Assembly (NCBI RefSeq): GCF_006384975.1 | Contig: NZ_CP021645.1 | Span: 1,082,001-1,146,000 of the forward strand | Reading direction: 5' to 3' | From: Pseudomonas oryzihabitans | GTDB taxonomy: Bacteria > Pseudomonadota > Gammaproteobacteria > Pseudomonadales > Pseudomonadaceae | DNA: 64,000 nt | In this document: piece after piece, positions 46,804-55,290 of the stretch | Layout: every line of letters starts with the position of its first letter | How positions within the stretch are numbered: position 1 is the first letter of the stretch | The notes under the pieces: generated by a model | What the model was told of the DNA's origin: nothing | Seen by the model: only the letters and a program-made list of their open reading frames with translations | Database searches by the model: none | Translations under genes and position numbers: made by a program

Positions 46804-48512
46804 CTAGATCTCCGGCACCTCTTCCAGGTGCCGGTACTCCGCTCCCAGACGTCGGGCGAGCTCCGTAGCCCGCCCCAGCCGAACCGGTCCCAGCTCGATA
46901 TCCAGTACCAGGGTCCGGCAAGCGGGCACCGCCAGTCCCGCCAGCTCCCACAGCCGACCATCGGTGACCAGCAATAGCTGGCATTCCTCCCCAGGGTGGC
47001 GACGTCGACGCCCCTCGAGCCACGTTCGGGCCTCCTCCAGCCCGGCGAGCAACGGAGTTCCACCGCCCGCCCCCAAGGTATCCAGCCAGACCTGTAGCGC
47101 CTGACCACTGCGCTGCCCCTGGAAGGACCACTCCGGCTGGTCGCCGGCGGCCTGGAGTACCGCGACCCTTACCCGTTGGCGATAGGCCTGCTCGAACCAA
47201 TCGGCCAAGAGGCCCTTGGCCTGGGCCAGGGCGCCATGGCGGCGGGTGGAGGCGGAATGGTCGAGAATCACCAGCCAGAGTTGGGCCGGACGGCGGCTGC
47301 GCGGCTGACGGACCAAATCGGCAGCCCGCCGCGGACGACCGCGCAACAGGGTCGGTAGCCAGGCGATGGCGCCCTTTTCGCCCAAGGTGCGGGCACCCTG
47401 ACGGCCACCCGCGGTCCTGCCCACCCCGGTACGGGCATCACGATCCGCGGTGTAGGTGGATCGGATGCCTAGGGCTTTTTTGCCACGTCCAGCCGGCGCC
47501 GCGGACCACTCGCCATCGGTTCGGGGGCCAGGGCGCCCCAGGCATCGCCTTCACCGCCGGGACTTTCGGCGTCGCCCCCGCCCTTTTGATTACCTGACTC
47601 CTGCTCCGAAGTTGAGGAAGGAGCCTCACCATTCAGGGGTGGTATTATTACCGAAGGGTCGGCTGAATCTCGGCGACGATGCCGCAGGGCGAAGTCGGCT
47701 ACGGCGGCGATGTCGGCGTTTTCGATGGCAGCACTGCCGCGCCAGGCGGCATGGGCCCGCGCCGCGCGCAGCCAGACGAGGTCCGCCCGCAAGCCATCGA
47801 CACCGGCCTGATGGCAGCCCTCGGTGATGGCGTCCAGCGCGACGTCATCCAGGGGAATGCTGGCGAGGCGCGCGCGCGCCTGGGCGCAGCGCTGGCGCAA
47901 CTCCGCCTGAGCCGTCGCCCACCGAGCGACGAAGGCCGCGGGATCGCTATCGAAGGCCAGCCGCCGGCGCAGGATCTCGGCTCTTTCACGCGGCGCCGGA
48001 CGACTATCCAGCGCCAGGGCGAAGCCGAAGCGGTCGAGCAACTGCGGGCGCAACTCGCCCTCTTCCGGATTCATGGTGCCCACCAGCAGGAAACGGGCAG
48101 CGTGCTCGTGGGAGATGCCATCGCGCTCCACCCGGTTGACGCCGCTGGCGGCCACGTCCAGCAGCAGATCCACCAGATGATCCGGCAGCAGGTTGACCTC
48201 GTCGACATAGAGCACCCCGCCGTCGGCGGCGGCCAGCACCCCGGGGGCGAAGCGCGCCCGGCCCTCACCGAGAGCAGCGTCCAGGTCCAAGGTGCCGACG
48301 ATGCGCTCTTCGCTGGCGCCCAGCGGCAGGGTGACGAAGGGGCCCCCGCCGAGCAGATCGGCCAGGCCGCGGGCCAGGGTGGACTTGGCCATGCCGCGCG
48401 GCCCCTCGATCAGCACCCCGCCGATACGGGGGTCGATGGCGTTCAGGCACAGCGCCAGCTTCAAGGGCTCCGCGCCAACCACGGCGGCCAGGGGAAAGAC
48501 AGGGGCGGTCAT
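46804..48512 (-). CDS. chlD: ChlD-like chelatase subunit made by -1 frameshift (ATPase + VWA fusion)
   Basis: Read in frame from ATG 48510-48512 to codon 346 (AAG ending at 47475), then in the -1 frame (GCC CTA GGC) to the stop at 46804-46806: 569 aa. The first half is the AAA+ ATPase described for the short product; the second half has a linker (GRTAGGRQGARTLGEKGAIAWLPTLLRGRPRRAADLVR) and a VWA domain with a complete MIDAS (LDHSAS, GGGTPL, LVTDGRLWE). With CobN it would form a cobalt chelatase for cobalamin. The linker lies across and beyond the junction, so a fusion fits better than a separate VWA gene (the only in-frame start, GTG 47424, would truncate it). Frameshifting in chlD genes near cobN has been described in the literature, from memory. 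Confidence 0.85.
47434..47481 (-). promoter_or_regulatory. Programmed -1 frameshift signal
   Basis: On the minus strand the heptamer A AAA AAG occupies 47481-47475, with zero-frame codons GCA AAA AAG. A 5-base spacer (CCCTA) leads to a stem of GGCATCCGATCC (47469-47458) with GGATCGTGATGCC (47446-47434): 12 bp with one bulged T, 11-base loop. The zero-frame stop TAG overlaps the first base of the stem. Heptamer, spacer and stem have the standard layout of bacterial -1 frameshift sites (as in dnaX). Confidence 0.85.
47469..48512 (-). CDS. ChlI-like AAA+ ATPase, short zero-frame product of the chelatase gene
   Basis: 347 aa. Walker A GPRGMAKST near residue 37, Walker B VLYVDEVNLL, the Mg-chelatase motif LLVGTMNPEEGELRPQLLDRFG, and a low-complexity C-terminus (SSTSEQESGNQKGGGDAESPGGEGDAWG) leading to DVAKKP and TAG. 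ATG 48510-48512 gives the family N-terminus MTAPVFPLAAVVGAEPLKLAL; ATG 48522-48524 is an alternative overlapping the cobN stop. The hexamer-forming motor subunit of the chelatase. Same start as the 569-aa frameshift product. Confidence 0.9.
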   Translation of the reverse strand: MTAPVFPLAAVVGAEPLKLALCLNAIDPRIGGVLIEGPRGMAKSTLARGLADLLGGGPFVTLPLGASEERIVGTLDLDAALGEGRARFAPGVLAAADGGVLYVDEVNLLPDHLVDLLLDVAASGVNRVERDGISHEHAARFLLVGTMNPEEGELRPQLLDRFGFALALDSRPAPRERAEILRRRLAFDSDPAAFVARWATAQAELRQRCAQARARLASIPLDDVALDAITEGCHQAGVDGLRADLVWLRAARAHAAWRGSAAIENADIAAVADFALRHRRRDSADPSVIIPPLNGEAPSSTSEQESGNQKGGGDAESPGGEGDAWGALAPEPMASGPRRRLDVAKKP

Positions 48513-48513
48513 C

Positions 48514-51500
48514 TCAGGCTTCATCCATATCCATCAGTAGCTGCTCAAGGGCCTCGCGATAATCGCCGGGCTCCTGCCAGAGGCCGCGCTGCTGGGCTTC
48601 CAGCAGGCGTTCGGTCATGTCGCGCAGCGCCTCGGGATTGTGGCGCTCGACGAAGCTGCGGGTGTCGACATCCATTAGGTAGGCATCGGCCAGTTGCTGG
48701 TATTGGTGATCCTCCACCAGCTGGGTGGTGGCGCCAAAGCCGAACAGGTAATCCACGGTGGCGGCCATCTCGAAGGCGCCCTTGTAGCCATGGCGCTTCA
48801 TACCGGCGATCCATTTGGGATTGGCCGCCCGCGACCGTACCACTCGGCCCAGCTCTTCCTTGAGGGTACGAATGCGTGGCAAGTCGGCTTGGGCATGATC
48901 GCCGAAATAGCTGGCGCGGCGTTCCCCGCTCAGGGTCTCGGCGGCGGCCAGCATGCCACCCTGGAACTGGTAGTAATCGTTGGAATCGAGCAGATCGTGC
49001 TCGCGGTTGTCCTGGTTCTGCAGCACCGCCTGCAAGCGACCGAGGCGGCGCGAGAAGTCGTCGCGGGCGGCGGTGCCGTCATCCTCGGCGCCATAGGCAA
49101 AGCCGCCCCAGTTGAGATAGGCGGTGGCCAGCTCGCTGCGGTCCTGCCACTGACGTTCTTCCACGGCACCCTGGACCCCGGCGCCATAGGCGCCGGGCTG
49201 GGCGCCGAAGATCCGCCAGCCGGCCTGGCGCCGCGCCTGTTCTGGTTCTGCACCGGCCGCCTCCAGTTCAGCGCCTTCGCGACGGACCTGGGCGGCCAGG
49301 GGATTGAGCTCGTCCGGCTCGTCCAGCGCCGCGACCGCCTGGACGGCCGCATCGAACAGCCGCACCAGCCCGCCGAAGGCATCGCGGAAGAAACCGGAGA
49401 TGCGCAGGGTGACATCCACCCGCGGCCGGTCCAGCAGCGACAGGGGCAGGATCTCGAAATCCTCGACCCGGGCGCTGCCGGTCTGCCACACCGGGCGCAC
49501 GCCCAGCAGGGCCATGGCCTGGGCGATGTCGTCGCCACCGGTCCTCATGGTGGCCGTGCCCCAGACCGAAAGACCCAGTTGGCGCAGGTGATCGCCCTCT
49601 TCCTGCAGATGCCGCTCCAGGAGCAGGTTGGCCGACTGCCAACCCAGGCGCCAGGCGGTCATGCTCGGCAGGTTGCGCACGTCCACGGAGAAGAAATTAC
49701 GCCCGGTGGGCAGCACATCCAGTCGGCCGCGACTGGGCGCGCCACTGGGACCGGCTGGGACGAAGCGGCCCTCCAGCGCCGCCAGCAGTCCACCGAGTTC
49801 GGCGGGACCGCAGCTGTCCAGCGCCGGCGCGACCTGGGCTGCGAGGTGTTCCAGCACCGGACGCGTCATGGGGAGATCGTCCAGTGCCACCGGCAGAGGC
49901 TCGCCATCCACCGTCGCGGCCACCAGGGCAAGGGCCAGCAACTCCAGCCGCTCGCGGGTATCGCCCAGGGTGCGCCAGGGTTCGGCGGAAAGCGCGGCCA
50001 GGCAAGCCGGACGTGGGCCCTGCCAGGACTCGCCCAGGTCGGCAGCCAGGGGATCGAAATCCAGCTTGAGGTCTTTGGCCAGCGCGCGCAGCAGACTGGC
50101 ATTACCGCCCTGGGCATCGCCGCGCGGAATGCGCAGCAGGGCCACCAGGGTATCGCGGCGCAGCTGTCCGGTCGGTGATTCGCCGAACACGTGCAGGCCG
50201 TCGCGGATCTGGGATTCCTTGAGATCGCAGAGATAGGCGTCCAGCTGCGGCAGCCAGCTGTCCGGATCCTCAGTGATGACCAGACCCAGCTCGCGATCCA
50301 GAGCGGTCTCGCGCACCAGTCGCAGGATCTCGCCACGCAGCTCGGTGGCGCGACGCAAGTCCAGCAGGCTGGCGTCATAGTATTCGTCGGCCAGGCGCTC
50401 CAAATCGCGTAGCGGACCGTAGCTCTCGGCGCGGGTCAGCGGCGGCATCAGGTGATCGATGATCACCGCCTGGGTGCGTCTTTTGGCCTGGGCACCCTCA
50501 CCCGGGTCATTGACGATGAAGGGATAGACGTTGGGCAGCGGTCCGAGGATGGCATCTGGCCAACACTCGGCGGACATTCCCACGCCCTTGCCCGGCAGCC
50601 ATTCCAGGTTGCCGTGCTTGCCCAGGTGGACCACCGCCTGGGCGCCATAGACTTCGCGCAGCCAGAAGTAGAACGCCAGGTAGCCATGGGGCGGCACCAG
50701 CGACGGATCGTGGTAGACCGCGGCGGGATCGACGTCATAGCCACGGGCCGGCTGGATGCCGACGAAGGTCAGGCCGAAGCGCACCCCGGCCACCATGAGC
50801 CGACCGCGACGGTGCATGGGATCGGCATCGGGGGCGCCCCAACGCTCGGTCACCGCCTGCTGCAGGCTTTGCGGCAGCTGGGCGAACAAGGCTTGGTAGT
50901 CGTCCAGGCTCAGGCTCTGCAAGGCTGGCCGCAGATCGCGCAGGGCACTGTCGTTGGTGACGCCACCGAGCAGGCGCTCGATCAGGGCGGTCCCGCTCTC
51001 CGGCAAATTGGCCACCGGATAGCCCGCCACCTGCAGCGCCTGCAGCACCTTGAGCGCCGCCGCCGGGGTATCTAGACCGACGCCATTGCCGATGCGGCCA
51101 TCACGGGTCGGATAGTTGGCGAGGATCAGGGCGATGCGTTTATCCGCTGCCGGGCGGCGCGCCAATTCGATCCAGTTGCGCGCCAGGCGCGCGACGAAGG
51201 CCATGCGCTCGCCATCGGCCTGGTAGTTGACCACGTCGCTCTGGCTGCGCTCGCAGCGCCAGGCCAGGCCCTTGAAGCTGATCGGCCGGGTGATGATGCG
51301 CCCGTCCAGCTCCGGCAAGGCGATGTGCATGGCCAGGTCGCGGGCGCCCAGGCCCTGGGGATTCTCCAGCCAGCGCTCGCGATTGTCCTGGGCGCAGATG
51401 GCCTGGAGCACCGGCACCGGTCGGCGGAAGGGCGCAAAATTCGGTCGCTCCGGGCTGGACTGGGCGAAACCCGTGGTATTGAGGATCAGGGCAACGTCGG

Positions 51501-52263
51501 TCTCGTCCAGCAGCCGCTCCACCTCGGCCAGGCAAGCCGGCTCCTTGAGACTGGCCACGGCGATGGGCAGCGGATTCAGGCCCTGGGCCTGCAGTTGCTG
51601 GCAGAAGACCTCGACGAAGGCGGTGTTGGCCGCCTGCAGATGGGTGCGATAGAACAGCAGCGCGGCCGTCGGCCAATCCGGTCGCCAGTTCGCGCGCCAG
51701 CCGTCGAGGCCCAGCCCCTCCGCCTGATAGACCGCGACTCGCGGCAATTCCCGCGGCGGCTCATAAGAATAGTCCGCACCCAGGCACTCGGCGGCCAGGC
51801 AGTGCAGGAAATCCCGCGCATTGGCCAGGCCACCCTGGCGCAGATAGCGCCATAACCGTTCGGCCAACTCGGGCGCCACCGTCCCCAGGGCCATCAGCTC
51901 CGGATCGGGCCGGTCGCAACCGGGCACCGCGATCAGGGTCAGCCCCCGGGCGGCCAATTCCGCCAGCCGCTCCATGCCATAGCGCCAGTAACCCTGGCCA
52001 CCATGCAGCGAGATGAACACCACCCGCGCCTGGCTCAGCACCTCCTCGGCATAGAGATCCACCGAGGCGTGGTTCTGCAACTGCATGGGATTGGCCAGGC
52101 GCAGGCTCGGATAACCGGCGTCCAGGGTGCGGGTCGCCTCGGCCAGCAGCGCCAGGTGCGAGTCGCCACTGCAGAGGACGACGATTTCACCTGGCGTCTG
52201 GGCCAAATGGGCGATGCCGTCGTCCGGGACAAAGCCGCCCGGCTGGGTACGCAGCAGATGCAT
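48514..52263 (-). CDS. cobN: Cobaltochelatase large subunit CobN
   Basis: 1249 aa, the usual size. Inserts Co2+ into hydrogenobyrinic acid a,c-diamide in aerobic cobalamin synthesis, together with an ATPase/VWA partner. Seen: the C-terminal family core with YHDPSLVPPHGYLAFYFWLREVYGAQAVVHLGKHGNLEWLPGK, the FIVNDPGEGAQAKRRTQAVIIDHLMPPLTRAE block and the final VDYLFGFGATTQLVEDHQYQQLADAYLMDVDTR. No cobS/cobT is present; the chlD-type gene directly downstream (start overlapping or touching the stop) is the likely partner. Begins 6 bp after cobW. Confidence 0.94.
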   Translation of the reverse strand: MHLLRTQPGGFVPDDGIAHLAQTPGEIVVLCSGDSHLALLAEATRTLDAGYPSLRLANPMQLQNHASVDLYAEEVLSQARVVFISLHGGQGYWRYGMERLAELAARGLTLIAVPGCDRPDPELMALGTVAPELAERLWRYLRQGGLANARDFLHCLAAECLGADYSYEPPRELPRVAVYQAEGLGLDGWRANWRPDWPTAALLFYRTHLQAANTAFVEVFCQQLQAQGLNPLPIAVASLKEPACLAEVERLLDETDVALILNTTGFAQSSPERPNFAPFRRPVPVLQAICAQDNRERWLENPQGLGARDLAMHIALPELDGRIITRPISFKGLAWRCERSQSDVVNYQADGERMAFVARLARNWIELARRPAADKRIALILANYPTRDGRIGNGVGLDTPAAALKVLQALQVAGYPVANLPESGTALIERLLGGVTNDSALRDLRPALQSLSLDDYQALFAQLPQSLQQAVTERWGAPDADPMHRRGRLMVAGVRFGLTFVGIQPARGYDVDPAAVYHDPSLVPPHGYLAFYFWLREVYGAQAVVHLGKHGNLEWLPGKGVGMSAECWPDAILGPLPNVYPFIVNDPGEGAQAKRRTQAVIIDHLMPPLTRAESYGPLRDLERLADEYYDASLLDLRRATELRGEILRLVRETALDRELGLVITEDPDSWLPQLDAYLCDLKESQIRDGLHVFGESPTGQLRRDTLVALLRIPRGDAQGGNASLLRALAKDLKLDFDPLAADLGESWQGPRPACLAALSAEPWRTLGDTRERLELLALALVAATVDGEPLPVALDDLPMTRPVLEHLAAQVAPALDSCGPAELGGLLAALEGRFVPAGPSGAPSRGRLDVLPTGRNFFSVDVRNLPSMTAWRLGWQSANLLLERHLQEEGDHLRQLGLSVWGTATMRTGGDDIAQAMALLGVRPVWQTGSARVEDFEILPLSLLDRPRVDVTLRISGFFRDAFGGLVRLFDAAVQAVAALDEPDELNPLAAQVRREGAELEAAGAEPEQARRQAGWRIFGAQPGAYGAGVQGAVEERQWQDRSELATAYLNWGGFAYGAEDDGTAARDDFSRRLGRLQAVLQNQDNREHDLLDSNDYYQFQGGMLAAAETLSGERRASYFGDHAQADLPRIRTLKEELGRVVRSRAANPKWIAGMKRHGYKGAFEMAATVDYLFGFGATTQLVEDHQYQQLADAYLMDVDTRSFVERHNPEALRDMTERLLEAQQRGLWQEPGDYREALEQLLMDMDEA

Positions 52264-52269
52264 CTAGGC

Positions 52270-53322
52270 TCAGGCCACCGCAGCGCGCAGCTGGGCGGTG
52301 ATGGCCGCCTGGTCCAGCTCCTGGCCGATCAGCACCAGTTGGGTACTGCGGGCCTCACCCGCCTGCCAGGCGCGATCGAAGTGCTTGTCGAAGCGGGTGC
52401 CGACGCCCTGTACCAGCAGACGCAGCGGCTTGCCGGCAATGGCGGCGAAGCCCTTCACGCGCAGCACGCCATGGGTCTTGACCACCTCGCCAAGAGCCGC
52501 CAGCAAGGTCGCCTCGGCCACCTCGGGCAGCTCGACACCAAAGGAATCGAATTCATCGTGATCGTGGTCTTCGTGCCCTTCGAGATCATGATGGGTCGGA
52601 CGGCTGTCGATATGGGCTTCGGACTCGGCTTGCAGGCCCAGCAGGACCGACAAGGGCAGCACACCACGACTGGCCTCCACCACCTTGACCGCGGCTGGCA
52701 GCTCTTCGCTCACCTCGGCACGTACCCGCGCCAGGGCCTCGGCGTCCAGACCATCGGCCTTGTTGAGGATCACCAGATCGGCGCTGGCCAACTGGTCTTC
52801 GAACAACTCGTGCAACGGCGACTCGTGGTCGAGGTTGGGGTCCTGGCGGCGCTGGACGTCCACCTGCTCGGGATGGGCGGCGAAGGTACCGGCCGCCACC
52901 GCCGGGCTGTCGACCACGGTGATCACCGCGTCCACGGTGCAGGCGTTGCGGATCTCCGGCCACTGGAAGGCTTGCACCAGGGGCTTGGGCAGGGCCAGGC
53001 CGCTGGTCTCGATGAGGATGTGGTCGATGTCGCCACGGCGTGCCACCAGCTCCTTCATCACCGGGAAGAATTCCTCCTGCACGGTGCAGCACAGGCAGCC
53101 GTTGGCCAACTCGAAAACGCGGCCCTGGGCTTCTTCTTCGGTGCAGCCGATGCTGCATTGGCGCAGGATTTCACCATCGATGCCCAGCTCGCCGAATTCG
53201 TTGACGATCACCGCGATGCGGCGGCCTTCGGCGTGGTCGAGCATGTGGCGCAGCAGGGTGGTCTTGCCGGCACCGAGGAAGCCGGTGACGATGGTGACGG
53301 GGGTCTTGGCCAGGGTTTTCAT
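52270..53322 (-). CDS. cobW: CobW-family GTPase
   Basis: 350 aa. GTPase motifs VTGFLGAGKTTLLRHML near residues 12-28, the metal-binding CxCC in ANGCLCCTVQEEF, ETSGLALPKPLV and NKADGLD; a His/Asp-rich loop (PTHHDLEGHEDHDHDEFD, near 240-257) and a C-terminal CobW_C domain. It probably delivers cobalt to CobN, as shown for CobW in B12-making bacteria. ATG 53320-53322. First gene after a cobalamin riboswitch on the same strand. Confidence 0.94.
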   Translation of the reverse strand: MKTLAKTPVTIVTGFLGAGKTTLLRHMLDHAEGRRIAVIVNEFGELGIDGEILRQCSIGCTEEEAQGRVFELANGCLCCTVQEEFFPVMKELVARRGDIDHILIETSGLALPKPLVQAFQWPEIRNACTVDAVITVVDSPAVAAGTFAAHPEQVDVQRRQDPNLDHESPLHELFEDQLASADLVILNKADGLDAEALARVRAEVSEELPAAVKVVEASRGVLPLSVLLGLQAESEAHIDSRPTHHDLEGHEDHDHDEFDSFGVELPEVAEATLLAALGEVVKTHGVLRVKGFAAIAGKPLRLLVQGVGTRFDKHFDRAWQAGEARSTQLVLIGQELDQAAITAQLRAAVA

Positions 53323-53435
53323 GGGCTGCCCTTAGGTAGAAAGCGAAAGAAGACGGGCAGGCATGCCGGACGCTCGCCCAACGGCGAGGCCCTGATGGCA
53401 GCCCGGATCACCCCGCCCGGTTGCGTATGGGAACT

Positions 53436-53570
53436 TGGCGAGGCAGGTCTCCTGGCTCGCGGCGCCTGGCTCCGGCCTTCCCGCGTGAGCAGTGGCCTAG
53501 TGGAGAGGTTCTGGATGCCGCTTACAGTTGCGGGGGCAGCCGCGGTATCGCACCGCGTTCCCTTTCAAGC
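53436..53570 (-). promoter_or_regulatory. Cobalamin riboswitch upstream of cobW-cobN-chlD
   Basis: On the minus strand: GGGAACGCGGTGCGA, then GCTGCCCCCGCAACTGTAA (core at 53537-53522), CCACTG, GGGAAGGC, and the closing GCCAGGAGACCTGCC (53456-53442). These are the conserved blocks of the B12 riboswitch in order. It ends about 114 bases before cobW; a CTCGCC-GTTG-GGCGAG hairpin between them may be part of the switching platform. Confidence 0.93.
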
Positions 53571-53578
53571 TCTTGCAT

Positions 53579-53667
53579 AGAGCCTGTTCACAATCTCGCG
53601 AGCTAGAGACCAACAAGGCGTTTTCAACGCAGTTGGGCCGACGCGCAGCAGATTATGGACAGGCTCT
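53579..53667. repeat. Foldback intergenic repeat, copy C (core-less)
   Basis: AGAGCCTGTTCACAATCT (53579-53596) against AGATTATGGACAGGCTCT (53650-53667), 18 bp with two mismatches. The inner flanks (CTCGCGAGCTAGAG and TTCAACGCAGTTGGGCCGACGCGCAGCAGA) match copy B, but the central ~55 bp with TTTAC/GTAAA is absent. Lies between the two B12 riboswitches. Confidence 0.82.
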
Positions 53668-53765
53668 TAGAGCACCTCGAAGCCCGACAGGCTACGAGTG
53701 CCCCGCCGGGGTGTCAATCGAACAGGCTTGACCGGCGGACAACGCCCATGGTCTGCTGAACCTTG

Positions 53766-53948
53766 CTTCAGGTGTCGCGACTCCGCCATGGGTCGCGGTG
53801 AAACGGGAAGCCGGTCCGAGTCCGGCACTGCCCCCGCAACGGTAGACGAGCGCAGGATCACGATGCCACCCGGCCGGCAAGCTTGGGGAAGGCGATCCTG
53901 GTAATTGCAGCCTGCAATCCTCGTAAGTCCGGAGACCGGCCTGTCGCT
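53766..53948 (+). promoter_or_regulatory. Cobalamin riboswitch upstream of cbtB-cbtA-cobE
   Basis: Plus strand: GGTGAAACGGGAAGCCGGT, TCCGGCACTGCCCCCGCAACGGTAGACGAG, GCCACCCGGCCGGC, GGGAAGGCGATCCTGG and AAGTCCGGAGACCGGCCTG, the canonical B12 riboswitch blocks. It ends about 97 bases before cbtB. Head-to-head with the cobW riboswitch, about 195 bp apart. Confidence 0.95.
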
Positions 53949-54044
53949 TTCAAGCAACCCGCGGTGGGCGGTCGTGCTGGACGGCGGCCGCCTGCGGCTC
54001 GCTGCCTAGGCGCGTCCCTGCCGCTTCGACTCCGAGGCCTTGCC

Positions 54045-54230
54045 ATGACCGTCGCCCGCTCCGCCACCACCCTGCCCCAGACCAATACCCTTGCCCAGCG
54101 CCTGACCGCCACCCTCCTCGCCGGTCTCCTCGGCCTGAGCCTCGTATTCCTGGCCGGCTTCTCCCACATCGAGGCGCTGCACAATGGCGCCCACGATACC
54201 CGCCACAGCGAAGGCTTCCCCTGCCACTAG
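54045..54230 (+). CDS. cbtB: CbtB, cobalt transporter small subunit
   Basis: 61 aa with one membrane segment (RLTATLLAGLLGLSLVFLAGF) and a C-terminal His-rich metal-binding tail (IEALHNGAHDTRHSEGFPCH) that is diagnostic of CbtB. Works with CbtA in cobalt uptake for B12 synthesis. ATG 54045 has GAGG 7 bases upstream. First gene after the riboswitch; 11 bp before cbtA. Confidence 0.92.
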   Translation: MTVARSATTLPQTNTLAQRLTATLLAGLLGLSLVFLAGFSHIEALHNGAHDTRHSEGFPCH

Positions 54231-54241
54231 AGGAGCTCGAC

Positions 54242-54916
54242 ATGTTCCAGCGTATTGCCTTCAGTGCCGGTATCGCCGGTCTACTCGCCGCCCTGCTTCT
54301 GAGCGCGCTGCAGAGCCTATGGATGACCCCTCTCATCCTCCAGGCGGAAACCTACGAGGTCCAGGCCGAGACTCCGGCCCTGGCCGAACATCATGAGCAT
54401 GGCGAGGAAGCCTGGTCACCCGCGGATGGCTGGCCGCGCACCCTGTCGACCTTCGGCGGCAACCTGGTGGTGGCGGTGGGCTTCGGCCTGTTGCTCGCCG
54501 GCCTGTTCAACCTGCGCGCCCCGACGCGCGTTCACCAGGGGTTGCTCTGGGGGTTGGCCGGCTATGCCACCTTCTGTCTCGCCCCCAGCTTAGGCCTGCC
54601 GCCGGAATTGCCGGGCACCGCCGCCGCCGACCTGACCCTGCGCCAGCTCTGGTGGATCGGCACCGCTGGCGCCACCGCGTGCGCTCTCGCCCTGCTGGTC
54701 TTCGCCCGCCGTCCCGGCTTCAAGATCGCGGCTTTGGGCCTGTTGGTCCTGCCGCATCTGCTCGGCGCCCCGCAACCGGTCGAGCATGCCAGCCTGGCGC
54801 CGGAAGAGCTGCAGCGGCACTTCCAGATCGCCGTGCTGGCGAGCAACCTGCCGTTCTGGCTGGTACTGGGCCTGGCCTGCAGCTGGCTATTCCAGCGCCA
54901 GAGCGGCCGCGCCTGA
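54242..54916 (+). CDS. cbtA: CbtA, cobalt transporter membrane subunit
   Basis: 224 aa with about five hydrophobic segments and a His/Glu loop after the first (LAEHHEHGEEAW, about residues 47-58), plus GLAGYATFCLAPSLGLPPELPG and LRQLWWIGTAGATACALALL, as in CbtA proteins. B12-regulated cobalt importer together with CbtB. AGAGGAG precedes ATG 54242. Stop overlaps cobE by one base (TGATG). Confidence 0.92.
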   Translation: MFQRIAFSAGIAGLLAALLLSALQSLWMTPLILQAETYEVQAETPALAEHHEHGEEAWSPADGWPRTLSTFGGNLVVAVGFGLLLAGLFNLRAPTRVHQGLLWGLAGYATFCLAPSLGLPPELPGTAAADLTLRQLWWIGTAGATACALALLVFARRPGFKIAALGLLVLPHLLGAPQPVEHASLAPEELQRHFQIAVLASNLPFWLVLGLACSWLFQRQSGRA

Positions 54917-55290
54917 TGACGCTGATACTGGGTTTGGGCTGTCGCCGGGGTTGCTCGGTTGACGAACTGGCCGAGCTTGCCCAGGCGGTGTTGAACGAAG
55001 CGGGCTGCGAGGTCGACCAACTTGCGGCGCTCGCCACCCTGGACGTGCGGCTGGAAGAGCCCGGCCTGCTGGAGCTCGCACGGCGTTGGCAACTGCCCCT
55101 GCGGGGCTTTCCGGCGGACCAATTGGCCGCGCGACCGGGCGTTACCTCTGCCAGCCCGGTCGCGCTGCAACACACCGGCAGTCCCAGCATCGCCGAAGCC
55201 GCTGCCCTGCTGGCGGCTGGGGCAGAGGCGCGATTACTGGTGAGCAAACGCAAGAGCGCCGCGGCCACGGCGGCGCTGGCCTATGCCTGA
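54916..55290 (+). CDS. cobE: CobE/CbiG C-terminal domain protein
   Basis: 124 aa: MTLILGLGCRRGCSVDELAELAQAVL, ATLDVRLEEPGLLELARRWQLPLRGFPADQLA, PSIAEAAALLAAGAEARLLVSKRKSAAATAALA. This is the CbiG_C/CobE fold, linked to the ring-contraction stage of aerobic cobalamin synthesis; its exact role is not settled. Third gene of the riboswitch-controlled operon. Its last 10 bases overlap the convergent scpA. Confidence 0.88.
   Translation: MTLILGLGCRRGCSVDELAELAQAVLNEAGCEVDQLAALATLDVRLEEPGLLELARRWQLPLRGFPADQLAARPGVTSASPVALQHTGSPSIAEAAALLAAGAEARLLVSKRKSAAATAALAYA

Noticed and set aside
46804..47424. Separate VWA-protein gene starting at GTG 47424, or a chelatase pseudogene broken by a frameshift
   Set aside because: The VWA frame continues upstream to the A AAA AAG site with a plausible linker, and the slip-site layout is complete, so programmed frameshifting explains it better than a separate gene or decay.
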